Shown here: positions 1 through 5,616 of the stretch, in pieces | Layout: every line of letters starts with the position of its first letter | Position numbering within the stretch: position 1 is the stretch's first letter | From: Deltaproteobacteria bacterium | Lineage (GTDB): Bacteria > Myxococcota_A > UBA9160 > UBA4427 | Length of the DNA: 8,329 nt | Reading direction: 5' to 3' | NCBI GenBank assembly: GCA_011051925.1 | Contig: DRKE01000332.1 | Location: 1 to 8,329 of the forward strand | Notes under the pieces: model-generated | Database searches by the model: none | What the model was told of the DNA's origin: nothing | What the model saw: the letters and a program-made list of their open reading frames with translations, nothing else | Translations under genes and position numbers: made by a program

Positions 1-1319
1 CCTTCCGCCAGTCCTGGGCCGGCCGTCCCGGCGTCGTTCATCTTTGCGTGCCCGAGGATCTCCTGAACGGCGAGTTCGACGATTCGGGCGTCGATCTGCT
101 GCCGCCGGAACGCTACCGCCCGATGGCGCGCGCCGCGGCATCCGAGATCCAGGTCCGTGAGGCGGCGGACTGGTTGCTGCAGGCCGAGCGGCCGATGATC
201 CATGCGGGGAGCGGCGTGCTGCATGCACGGGCGACGGCGGAATTGCGCGAGCTGGCCGAGCTCCTGCGGGCGCCGATCACGACCAGCTGGTCCGCGCGAG
301 ACGTCGTCGACGAGCGCTCGCCGCTCTCGATCCCGATGAGCCTGCTCGAACTGAATACGCGTGTCCGGAACGAAGCCGATGTGGTGCTCGCCCTGGGAAC
401 CCGCTTCGGAGAGACGGACTGGTGGGGCAAGCCGCCGTATTGGCGAAGTCCGGATGAACAGCGCCTGATCCAGGTCGATCTGGAGGAGGATGCCCTGGGA
501 CGGAACAAGCCGGTCGATCTCGCCGTGGTCGCCGACATCCGAAGCTTCACGGGCGCGCTGGTCGCCGAACTGAAGAGCCGCCCGGCCTCTTCCCGGATCG
601 GCGATCGCGAGGCGAAGCTCGAGGAATACGCCCGCGAGAAACGCGAGGGGCTGGGCGCCCTGGCCGGGATACTCGATCGCGAGACGGAATTCGTCCATTC
701 GGCCCGGGTGCCGACGGTCTGCCGCGAGGTCTATGGCGATGATGCCATCCTCGTCGCGGATGGGGGGAATACGGCCGTCTGGGCGAACATGTTCCACGAG
801 AGCCGCACGCCCCATTCGATGCTCTCGACCTACAAGTTCGGGATGCTCGGGGCGGGGGTCGGCCAGGCCCTCGCGGCACGGGTGGCATTTCCGGAGCGCG
901 AGGTCTACTGCATCATCGGCGACGGCGCGATGGGTTTCCATTGCCAGGAGATCGAGACCGCCGTCCGCAACGACCTGCCCGTCGTCTTCCTCGTGCTATG
1001 CGATCGCCAGTGGGGGATGGTGAAGGTCAATCAGGAGATCGCCCTCGATCCCCAGAAGACCCTCACGGAAGGCGGGCTGCCCGCGGAGGCGACGATCAAC
1101 ACGGACCTCGGCGAGACGCGCTTCGATCTGCTGGCGGAGAGCATGGGCGCCTACGGACAGCGGGTGGGTCGGAACGAGGAACTCGAGCCGGCGATCCAGC
1201 GCGCGCGGGAAAGCGGTCGGGTCAGCGTGATCCACGTCGACGTCGATCGCGTGATCCACAAATTCGCGCCCCATCTGGCCGAGTTCAAGCAGATGCATCT
1301 CGAACCTGGCAGCGGCTGA
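1..1319 (+). CDS. ThDP-dependent enzyme, acetolactate synthase superfamily (5' partial)
   Basis: The reading frame is open from base 3, before the first possible start (GTG at 48). The residues ahead of it (GRPGVVHLCVPED) match the end of the pyrimidine-binding domain of acetolactate synthase-like enzymes, so the gene begins upstream and roughly 150 residues, including the catalytic Glu, are missing. Numbering from the GTG codon, a central TPP_enzyme_M-type domain spans about 34-172 and the C-terminal ThDP-binding domain about 215-405. The ThDP/Mg motif starts GDG at 291-293 and ends Cys318-Asp319 where most relatives have Asn-Asn or Asn-Asp. Such enzymes cleave or join carbon-carbon bonds next to a carbonyl (2-oxo acids, hydroxyacyl-CoA). 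Substrate is not assignable: the segment around DGGNT (near 240) recalls oxalyl-CoA decarboxylase/2-hydroxyacyl-CoA lyase as much as acetolactate synthase. It is probably first in a run with the two following SDR genes. Confidence 0.9.
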   Translation, partial: FRQSWAGRPGVVHLCVPEDLLNGEFDDSGVDLLPPERYRPMARAAASEIQVREAADWLLQAERPMIHAGSGVLHARATAELRELAELLRAPITTSWSARDVVDERSPLSIPMSLLELNTRVRNEADVVLALGTRFGETDWWGKPPYWRSPDEQRLIQVDLEEDALGRNKPVDLAVVADIRSFTGALVAELKSRPASSRIGDREAKLEEYAREKREGLGALAGILDRETEFVHSARVPTVCREVYGDDAILVADGGNTAVWANMFHESRTPHSMLSTYKFGMLGAGVGQALAARVAFPEREVYCIIGDGAMGFHCQEIETAVRNDLPVVFLVLCDRQWGMVKVNQEIALDPQKTLTEGGLPAEATINTDLGETRFDLLAESMGAYGQRVGRNEELEPAIQRARESGRVSVIHVDVDRVIHKFAPHLAEFKQMHLEPGSG

Positions 1320-1340
1320 GGGCGGTCGAGGACGATCGAG

Positions 1341-1360
1341 GGCGACGGACGGCGACGGAG
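1341..1360 (+). repeat. 10-bp tandem duplication ahead of the epimerase gene
   Basis: GGCGACGGAC (1341-1350) is followed directly by GGCGACGGAG (1351-1360), 9 of 10 bases alike. The second copy supplies the GGAG (1357-1360) that serves as ribosome binding site for the gene starting at 1371, with a 10-base spacer. The duplication may therefore have created or moved the ribosome binding site. Confidence 0.6.
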
Positions 1361-1370
1361 GCCGGACGCG

Positions 1371-2426
1371 ATGGCGGAAGACGCGGCGGCACGGAACGCG
1401 GCAGACGAGCGGAAGGGGTCGGCGCGATCCGTCCTCGTGACCGGCGGGGCCGGCTACCTCGGATCCCAGCTCGTCGCGCGACTGGCAGCGGAGCGAGGCG
1501 AGCTCGAAACCCTCGTCTCGATGGATCTCCGCCCTGTTCCCGAGGCCGAGCGACTTCCGGGCGTCCGCTACGCATCGGGCGACATCCGTGCGCCGGGGAT
1601 CGAAGACCTGCTTCGGGAGCATGCGGTCGATACGGTCGTGCATCTCGCCGCGATCGTGACCCCCGGAAAGAACGATTCGCGGGCGTTCCTCCATTCGATC
1701 GACGTCGGCGGGACCGAGAACGTCGTGAAGGCCTGTGTCTCGGCCGGCGTCCGGCGGTTCATCGTGACGAGCAGCGGGGCCGCCTACGGGTATCACGCCG
1801 ACAATCCGGTGCCCCTTCGCGAAGACGATCCGCTTCGCGGCAATCCGGAATTCGCCTATTCCGATCACAAGCGACAGGTCGAGGCGTTCCTCGCGGCGGA
1901 GCGGGTGGCCCACCCGGAGCTCGAGCAGGTCGTCTTCCGCCCGGGAACCATTCTCGGCGACACGGTCCAGAACCAGATCTCCGCGCTCTTCGAAGGAGCC
2001 TTCGTCCTCGGGATCCGGGGCGCCGCCACGCCCTTCGTCTTCATCTGGGACCAGGACGTCGTGGGCTGTCTCGTCGAGGCGGTGCGTGGGGGGCCGGCGG
2101 GAATCTACAACGTCGCGGGCGACGGCGTCGTCACCCTGGCGGAGATCGCCGAGCGGATCGGGAAGCCCCTGATCCGGCTTCCCGCGTGGCTGATTCGCGG
2201 CGCGCTCGGTCTGCTGCATCCCCTGGGCCTCTCGCAATACGGCCCCGAGCAGGTCGACTTCCTGCGCTACCGCCCCGTGCTCTCGAATGAACGCTTGAAG
2301 AGCGTCTTCGGCTACGAGCCCCGTATGTCGAGTCGCGAGGTCTTCGAGTTCTACTGGCGCCATCGGGTGTCGCGGGTGGCGTCGGGGGCGCGGTCGGCGT
2401 CGGCGTCGGGTCAGGCGGCCGGGTAG
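1371..2426 (+). CDS. NAD-dependent epimerase/dehydratase (extended SDR)
   Basis: A 351-residue extended short-chain dehydrogenase/reductase. The Rossmann dinucleotide motif TGGAGYLG lies at 24-31, Asp52 sits at the end of the second strand where NAD-preferring members carry an acid, GDI at 70-72 and HLAA at 91-94 are typical. The catalytic set is Ser134 or Ser135 (TSS 133-135), Tyr163 and Lys167 (YSDHK), and PGTILG at 191-196 begins the variable substrate-binding half. Members oxidise, reduce or epimerise nucleotide sugars, sterols or other hydroxy compounds; this one has no diagnostic substrate motif. The ATG at 1371 is preceded by GGAG ten bases upstream and gives a usual length, with about 19 residues ahead of the first strand. 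The last 20 residues are an Ala/Ser/Gly-rich tail coded by a GTCGGCGTCG-like low-complexity stretch, probably disordered. It starts 51 bp after the ThDP enzyme and ends 62 bp before the next SDR. Confidence 0.92.
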   Translation: MAEDAAARNAADERKGSARSVLVTGGAGYLGSQLVARLAAERGELETLVSMDLRPVPEAERLPGVRYASGDIRAPGIEDLLREHAVDTVVHLAAIVTPGKNDSRAFLHSIDVGGTENVVKACVSAGVRRFIVTSSGAAYGYHADNPVPLREDDPLRGNPEFAYSDHKRQVEAFLAAERVAHPELEQVVFRPGTILGDTVQNQISALFEGAFVLGIRGAATPFVFIWDQDVVGCLVEAVRGGPAGIYNVAGDGVVTLAEIAERIGKPLIRLPAWLIRGALGLLHPLGLSQYGPEQVDFLRYRPVLSNERLKSVFGYEPRMSSREVFEFYWRHRVSRVASGARSASASGQAAG

Positions 2427-2475
2427 GGCACCGGGGGCCGGGCGCCGGGCGCGTCGAGCCGGTTGATGTCGAGCG

Positions 2476-2482
2476 GGAGGAG
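2476..2482 (+). promoter_or_regulatory. Strong ribosome binding site for the SDR gene
   Basis: GGAGGAG lies six bases before the ATG at 2489 and fixes that start. It is the strongest Shine-Dalgarno sequence in the left block, suggesting the SDR is translated at least as well as the genes ahead of it. Confidence 0.75.
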
Positions 2483-2488
2483 TCGGTC

Positions 2489-3295
2489 ATGTCCCTGGAC
2501 GCGAAACACGCGGTCGTCACCGGAGCGGGCGGCGGGCTCGGCCGCGCGTTGTGTCAGCAGCTCGCGGAGCGGGGCGTCCGCGTCTCGGCGCTCGACATCG
2601 ACGAGGCGGCCTTGAAGGCGCTCGAACGCGACGAACCGGCGGGGCGGATCCGCGGCGTCGCGCTCGACATCACGAACGCGGCGGCGTGTTCCGAGCGATT
2701 CGACCGCCTGCGGAGGGAAGAGGGCCCCATCGATCTGCTGATCAACAACGCGGGCATCACCCATTTCAGTCGCGTCGAGGACGTCGCGATCGAGACGATC
2801 GAGCAGGTGATGGCCGTCAATTTCTCGGGCGCGGTGAACTGCACGAAGGTCGCGCTGCCCGACCTTCTCGAACGCCGAGGCCAGATCGTCGTGCTCTCGA
2901 GCGTCGCCGGATTCGCGCCCCTCTACGGACGCTGCGCCTACTCGGCCTCGAAACACGCGCTGCAGGGGTTCTTCGGGACCCTTCGCTGTGAGGTGCGCGA
3001 TCGCGGCGTGAACGTCCTCATCGTCTGCCCTTCGTTCATCGATACCCAGCGTGATCGGCCCGGCGCCCCATCGCCCTACGCGGGCGCGGCGAGACCGGGG
3101 AGCGCCCGGGCGACCGTGGGGAAGGTCCTCTCGCCCGAAGTCGCCGCCCGCGAGATCGTGGAGGCGATCGCGAAGCGCCGCGAACAGCTCCTGGTGGGTC
3201 GGGTCGCGAAACAGTCGTATTGGCTGAGACGTCTTCTTCCCGGCCTCTACGATTCGATCATGACGCGTCAGGCCCGAGCCGAGGTCGCCGACTGA
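2489..3295 (+). CDS. Classical SDR family NAD(P)-dependent oxidoreductase
   Basis: A 268-residue classical short-chain dehydrogenase/reductase with all expected motifs: cofactor-binding TGAGGGLG at 11-18, NNAG at 86-89, and the catalytic tetrad Asn111, Ser138, Tyr151 and Lys155 (YSASK). Asp36, just after the second strand (SALDID), suggests preference for NAD over NADP. The C-terminal part (about 225-260, with YWLRRLLPGLYDSI) is amphipathic and resembles the tails of membrane-associated SDRs such as the DHRS7 group, so loose membrane contact is possible. Reaction: reversible oxidation of an alcohol or reduction of a ketone; the substrate cannot be read. The start is fixed by GGAGGAG six bases upstream. 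It is probably last in a run with the epimerase and ThDP enzyme, and its 3' end overlaps the dehydrogenase gene on the other strand by 28 bp. Confidence 0.93.
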   Translation: MSLDAKHAVVTGAGGGLGRALCQQLAERGVRVSALDIDEAALKALERDEPAGRIRGVALDITNAAACSERFDRLRREEGPIDLLINNAGITHFSRVEDVAIETIEQVMAVNFSGAVNCTKVALPDLLERRGQIVVLSSVAGFAPLYGRCAYSASKHALQGFFGTLRCEVRDRGVNVLIVCPSFIDTQRDRPGAPSPYAGAARPGSARATVGKVLSPEVAAREIVEAIAKRREQLLVGRVAKQSYWLRRLLPGLYDSIMTRQARAEVAD

Positions 3296-4365
3296 GGCTT
3301 CGCGCGCGAGCGCGCTTCTTCGAGGATCGTTTCGACCTTCCGGGCGGCGGCCCGATCCGGCGTGATCGACTCGCGATCGGCGATGTCCAGGATCTCGTCG
3401 AGGGTCGCTGCGATCCGTTCGACCTGCTCGAGGGCCCAGGACTCGTCGTAGCCCGGCGAATCGGCCTGGGAGAGCCGGATGGCCTCGCGATAGGCGTTGA
3501 TGATGCCGCCGGCATTCAGGACGTAGTCGGGCGCGTAGAGGATGCCCCGGGCTGCGAGGGCCTCCGCATGACGGTCCTCCGCGAGCTGGTTGTTCGCCCC
3601 GCCCGCGACGACGGAGCAGCGGAGGCGCGGAATGGTTTCATCGTTCAGGACGGCGCCCAGGGCGCAGGGCGAAAAGACATCGCATTCCTCGTCGTAGATC
3701 CGCTCGGGCGACACGATCGTGGCACCGACCTTTTCGGCCAGCTCGCCCGCGGCCGCCTCGTTCGGATCGGCGATCGCCAGCCGGGCGCCCGCCTCGTGGA
3801 GGTGTTGACAGAGGTACGTGGCGACGTTGCCCGCCCCCTGAACGGCGACGCGGATGCCTTCGAGGGCGTCGGTGCCCAGCTTGCGCGCGACCGCCGTGCG
3901 AAGACCGAGATAGACGCCGTAGCCCGTGGCGGGCGACGTGTCGCCGCTCTCCCCGGGACGGCCGACCACGAAATCCGTTTCCCGGGCGATCGTCTCCATG
4001 TCTTCGGGCGTCGTGCCGACGTCTTCGGCGATGATGTAGCGCCCGCCGAGTCGTTGGACGGCACGGCCGATCGCGAGGAGCAGGGACTCGGACTTGTCCC
4101 GCGTCGCGTCGCCGATGATCACGGTCTTTCCCCCGCCGCCGGGCAATCCGGCCAGCGCGATCTTGTAGGTCATGGCCCGGGAAAGGCGAAGCGCATCGCG
4201 AAGCGCTTCTTCGTCCGAGGCATAGTCCCACATCCGGCAGCCGCCGCCCGCCGGACCGAGGACCGTATTGTGGATCGCGATGATCGCGCGCAGACCCGAA
4301 TCCGGATCGGCGAAATACGAGACGTGCTCGTGGTCATCGAAGTCGGGATGATCGAAATAGGACAT
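3268..4365 (-). CDS. Glu/Leu/Phe/Val dehydrogenase, leucine dehydrogenase-like
   Basis: A 365-residue amino acid dehydrogenase that deaminates an L-amino acid to its 2-oxo acid with NAD, or runs in reverse. With the ATG at 4365 as residue 1, the substrate- and catalysis-related residues fall at Lys68 (MTYK), Lys80 (GGGGK) and Asp115 (AEDVGT), the numbers used for Bacillus leucine dehydrogenase. That agreement and the MSYF-type N-terminus are why this start is preferred over an in-frame TTG at 4425 that adds 20 residues. The NAD-binding GAGNVA is at 177-182 and Asp200 ends the second strand, favouring NAD. The side-chain pocket looks altered: Gly40 stands where the Bacillus enzyme has Leu40. 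GGAG lies 12 bases before the ATG, a weak ribosome binding site. It follows the COQ4 gene after 138 bp on the same strand and may have its own promoter. Physiological substrate (Leu, Val, Phe) is open. Confidence 0.93.
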   Translation of the reverse strand: MSYFDHPDFDDHEHVSYFADPDSGLRAIIAIHNTVLGPAGGGCRMWDYASDEEALRDALRLSRAMTYKIALAGLPGGGGKTVIIGDATRDKSESLLLAIGRAVQRLGGRYIIAEDVGTTPEDMETIARETDFVVGRPGESGDTSPATGYGVYLGLRTAVARKLGTDALEGIRVAVQGAGNVATYLCQHLHEAGARLAIADPNEAAAGELAEKVGATIVSPERIYDEECDVFSPCALGAVLNDETIPRLRCSVVAGGANNQLAEDRHAEALAARGILYAPDYVLNAGGIINAYREAIRLSQADSPGYDESWALEQVERIAATLDEILDIADRESITPDRAAARKVETILEEARSRAKPQSATSARA

Positions 4366-4441
4366 CTGGCGGCGCCGCTCCCCGGGATCCATTGCGAAGT
4401 GCGGGAACCATACCAGTTTCGGCAAGCCGGCTTCCGCGAGC

Positions 4442-4469
4442 CGGTTTTCGTGAGGCGGTTTTCTCGAGG
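4442..4469 (-). repeat. 14-bp imperfect tandem direct repeat upstream of the dehydrogenase
   Basis: On the minus strand CCTCGAGAAAACCG is followed directly by CCTCACGAAAACCG, 12 of 14 bases alike (consensus CCTCNNGAAAACCG). It lies 77-104 bases upstream of the dehydrogenase ATG at 4365, between that gene and COQ4. Position and repeat form fit a tandem operator, but a chance duplication is equally possible. Confidence 0.45.
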
Positions 4470-4472
4470 CGG

Positions 4473-4493
4473 CCGGGCGCGGGAAGGGCCCGG
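4473..4493 (-). terminator. Weak hairpin just after the COQ4 gene
   Basis: CCGGGC (4473-4478) and GCCCGG (4488-4493) pair as a 6-bp stem with a 9-base loop, starting 10 bases past the COQ4 stop. No T-run follows on the minus strand, so this is at most a partial or factor-dependent terminator. Confidence 0.25.
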
Positions 4494-4503
4494 TCGGCGG
4501 CGA

Positions 4504-5229
4504 TCAGGCGCTGATGGCGGGAGCTCCGGGCGCTCGGGCGGAGCGGACCTGTTCGTAGATCGGGGGCACGCCGATGCCGAGCTGTCTTCGGACCTGCTCG
4601 ATCGGCTGCTCGAAGAGCGTCTCCCAGTCCTGCAGGACGAGGTGTTCCGCCAATCGCCCGCGGCGATAGCCCTGGCGGATCAGGATGCCGCCGGGAGAAC
4701 TCCAGCCCTGTTCGCGCAGGGCGTTCCAGACGAGATAGGCGATGCCGAGATTGGCGTCCTGGGCGATCGTGAAGGCGAGGACGGCCGCTTCGCCCCGGAG
4801 ATCGCGGTCGTAGCCGGTCAGGACGTGAAACACGTCGTGAAGGTTGCGCAGCCGCGAGCGATAGATCTCTTCGTCCCCTTCGAGCGTCGCCTGGGAATCG
4901 GCATCCCGCGCTGCCTCACTGGCCCGGGCGAGTCCCGCCGTGCTGATGTCCTCGGCTTCGAACCATTCGACGAGGGTCCGTCCGAGCGATCCCGGCGGCA
5001 TCGCCTTCAGGCGATCGTGATCGGTCAGCAGGTCGTAGAGATCCTGTTTCTCGCGAAGGATGCGGGCGCCGCGAGGGCTCGCTCGGAAGCGTTCGAAGGC
5101 GCGTCGCGTCGACGGGCCGGAAAGCGCGGCGATGACGCGAATGGCGGAGACCGTGTCGTCGGGATCCTCGCGCAGCGCGCGCATCGCGCGGTACGCGGTC
5201 AAGGGGTGGATCTGCATCCTCGAGGCCAT
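4504..5229 (-). CDS. coq4: COQ4-family (ubiquinone biosynthesis protein Coq4-like) protein
   Basis: A 241-residue protein with the COQ4 signature HDxxHx11E: His131, Asp132, His135 and Glu147 (HDVFHVLTGYDRDLRGE), a metal-binding set essential in the family. Length matches bacterial and mitochondrial COQ4 proteins (about 220-270). In eukaryotes COQ4 belongs to the coenzyme Q synthesis complex at the inner membrane and has been linked to decarboxylation and hydroxylation at C1 of the quinone ring. Bacterial relatives are less studied and also occur outside clear ubiquinone operons, so a role in quinone synthesis here is inference. The ATG at 5229 is chosen because GAGGAG lies seven bases upstream; a second ATG at 5217 would shorten it by four residues. 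The frame stays open to 5517, but that extension is low-complexity Arg/Ser/Pro-rich and lacks family similarity. The gene is divergent from the PaaX-like regulator and upstream of the amino acid dehydrogenase. Confidence 0.9.
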   Translation of the reverse strand: MASRMQIHPLTAYRAMRALREDPDDTVSAIRVIAALSGPSTRRAFERFRASPRGARILREKQDLYDLLTDHDRLKAMPPGSLGRTLVEWFEAEDISTAGLARASEAARDADSQATLEGDEEIYRSRLRNLHDVFHVLTGYDRDLRGEAAVLAFTIAQDANLGIAYLVWNALREQGWSSPGGILIRQGYRRGRLAEHLVLQDWETLFEQPIEQVRRQLGIGVPPIYEQVRSARAPGAPAISA

Positions 5230-5236
5230 GGTCGAT

Positions 5237-5242
5237 CTCCTC
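5237..5242 (-). promoter_or_regulatory. Ribosome binding site fixing the COQ4 start
   Basis: GAGGAG on the minus strand, seven bases before the ATG at 5229. It decides between the 241-residue protein and a 337-codon open frame starting at 5517. Confidence 0.75.
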
Positions 5243-5247
5243 GCTCC

Positions 5248-5272
5248 GCTCCGTTCCCCGCGGCTCCGTTCC
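5248..5272. repeat. Direct repeat GCTCCGTTCC
   Basis: GCTCCGTTCC occurs at 5248-5257 and again at 5263-5272, 15 bp apart start to start, preceded by a related GCTCC at 5243-5247. It lies in the COQ4 leader just upstream of its ribosome binding site. Confidence 0.5.
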
Positions 5273-5279
5273 GCGCCTC

Positions 5280-5328
5280 CGTCGCAGGAGGCCGGAACTC
5301 CGGGGGAGCGCGTCTTCCGGCTGCGACG
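5280..5328 (-). promoter_or_regulatory. Bulged hairpin in the COQ4 leader
   Basis: CGTCGCA (5280-5286) pairs with TGCGACG (5322-5328) and GCCGGAA (5291-5297) pairs with TTCCGGC (5315-5321): 14 paired bases broken only by a 4-base bulge (5287-5290). Inside the 17-base loop, CTCC (5298-5301) can pair with GGAG (5305-5308). The element lies 51-99 bases upstream of the COQ4 ATG and could act as a structured leader. No T-run follows on either strand, so a simple intrinsic terminator is unlikely. Confidence 0.5.
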
Positions 5329-5434
5329 TCCTGTCTGCCGGTTGTTCCGGCTTGCCGCTTGCCGCTTCTTCCCGCTTCGGAGATGCAAACCGGATTCCAA
5401 GGCCGCTGCCGGTCGCTGGGGGGCCGGATCGGGT

Positions 5435-5450
5435 CCTCGGGCGCCCGAGG
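5435..5450. promoter_or_regulatory. Perfect 16-bp palindrome, candidate operator
   Basis: CCTCGGGCGCCCGAGG reads the same on both strands with no spacer. It lies mid-way between the two divergent genes, 206 bp from the COQ4 start and 167 bp from the PaaX-like start. A dimeric regulator site is the natural reading, but the sequence is G+C-rich and no second copy was seen in the window. Confidence 0.4.
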
Positions 5451-5562
5451 CGCAGGAGAGCGGTCGCGGCGGGCTGGAATCGCAGGGCTCGGGGCCCCCG
5501 GTGTGGTCGCCTGTCAAGCGGACTGGGGCGCGGAGTCCCGGTGGCCATCGGGGCCGGAGGAC

Positions 5563-5604
5563 GATATTTCACGTTTTGCGGAATCGGTATGATGTTGTAA
5601 TATC
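5563..5604 (+). promoter_or_regulatory. Candidate promoter and GATATT dyad of the PaaX-like gene
   Basis: This short AT-rich island stands out from its surroundings. TATGAT (5588-5593) matches the -10 consensus at five of six positions and would give a leader of under 20 bases; no good -35 lies at 17 bp (TTCACG at 5568-5573 has a 14-base spacer). Two inverted copies, GATATTTCA (5563-5571) and TGTAATATC (5596-5604), match at 8 of 9 positions, flank the -10 box and are centred 33 bp apart, about three helical turns. This fits an autoregulated promoter, by inference. Confidence 0.4.
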
Positions 5605-5616
5605 TGGCATCGAGTC

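Larger units (their letters stand above)
5230..5616. other. 387-bp divergent intergenic region with several repeats and dyads
   Basis: This gap between COQ4 (minus) and the PaaX-like regulator (plus) holds no supported gene. From left to right it contains the COQ4 ribosome binding site, a repeated GCTCCGTTCC, a bulged hairpin (5280-5328), a small hairpin GCCGG/CCGGC (5337-5351), clustered AAGCGG/AAGCCG motifs on the minus strand (about 5345-5380), a perfect 16-bp palindrome (5435-5450), GGGGCCCC (5491-5498) and an AT-richer promoter-like stretch (5561-5605). Both flanking genes are presumably controlled from here. No tRNA-like fold was seen on either strand. Confidence 0.7.

Noticed and set aside
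996..2363. A 455-codon open frame on the minus strand
   Set aside because: It lies opposite the ThDP enzyme and epimerase genes, has no recognisable motif and no convincing start, and is explained by codon bias of the real genes.
4366..4425. A TTG start at 4425 for the amino acid dehydrogenase
   Set aside because: It adds 20 residues not typical of the family and shifts the catalytic residues away from the usual 68, 80 and 115. A weak GGAAG upstream of the TTG leaves a small doubt.
5230..5517. A 96-residue N-terminal extension of the COQ4 protein
   Set aside because: The frame is open but low-complexity, unlike the family, and a good ribosome binding site stands directly before the ATG at 5229; the stretch also contains hairpins and repeats.
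5512..5517. A perfect TTGACA -35 box on the minus strand upstream of COQ4
   Set aside because: No -10-like hexamer is found 16-18 bases downstream on that strand; those positions are all G+C.
3220..5592. A 790-codon open frame on the plus strand
   Set aside because: It is antisense to the dehydrogenase and COQ4 genes, both of which have complete family motifs; its product is Arg/Asp/Gly-rich with no recognisable domain. Long antisense frames are expected in G+C-rich genes with this codon use.
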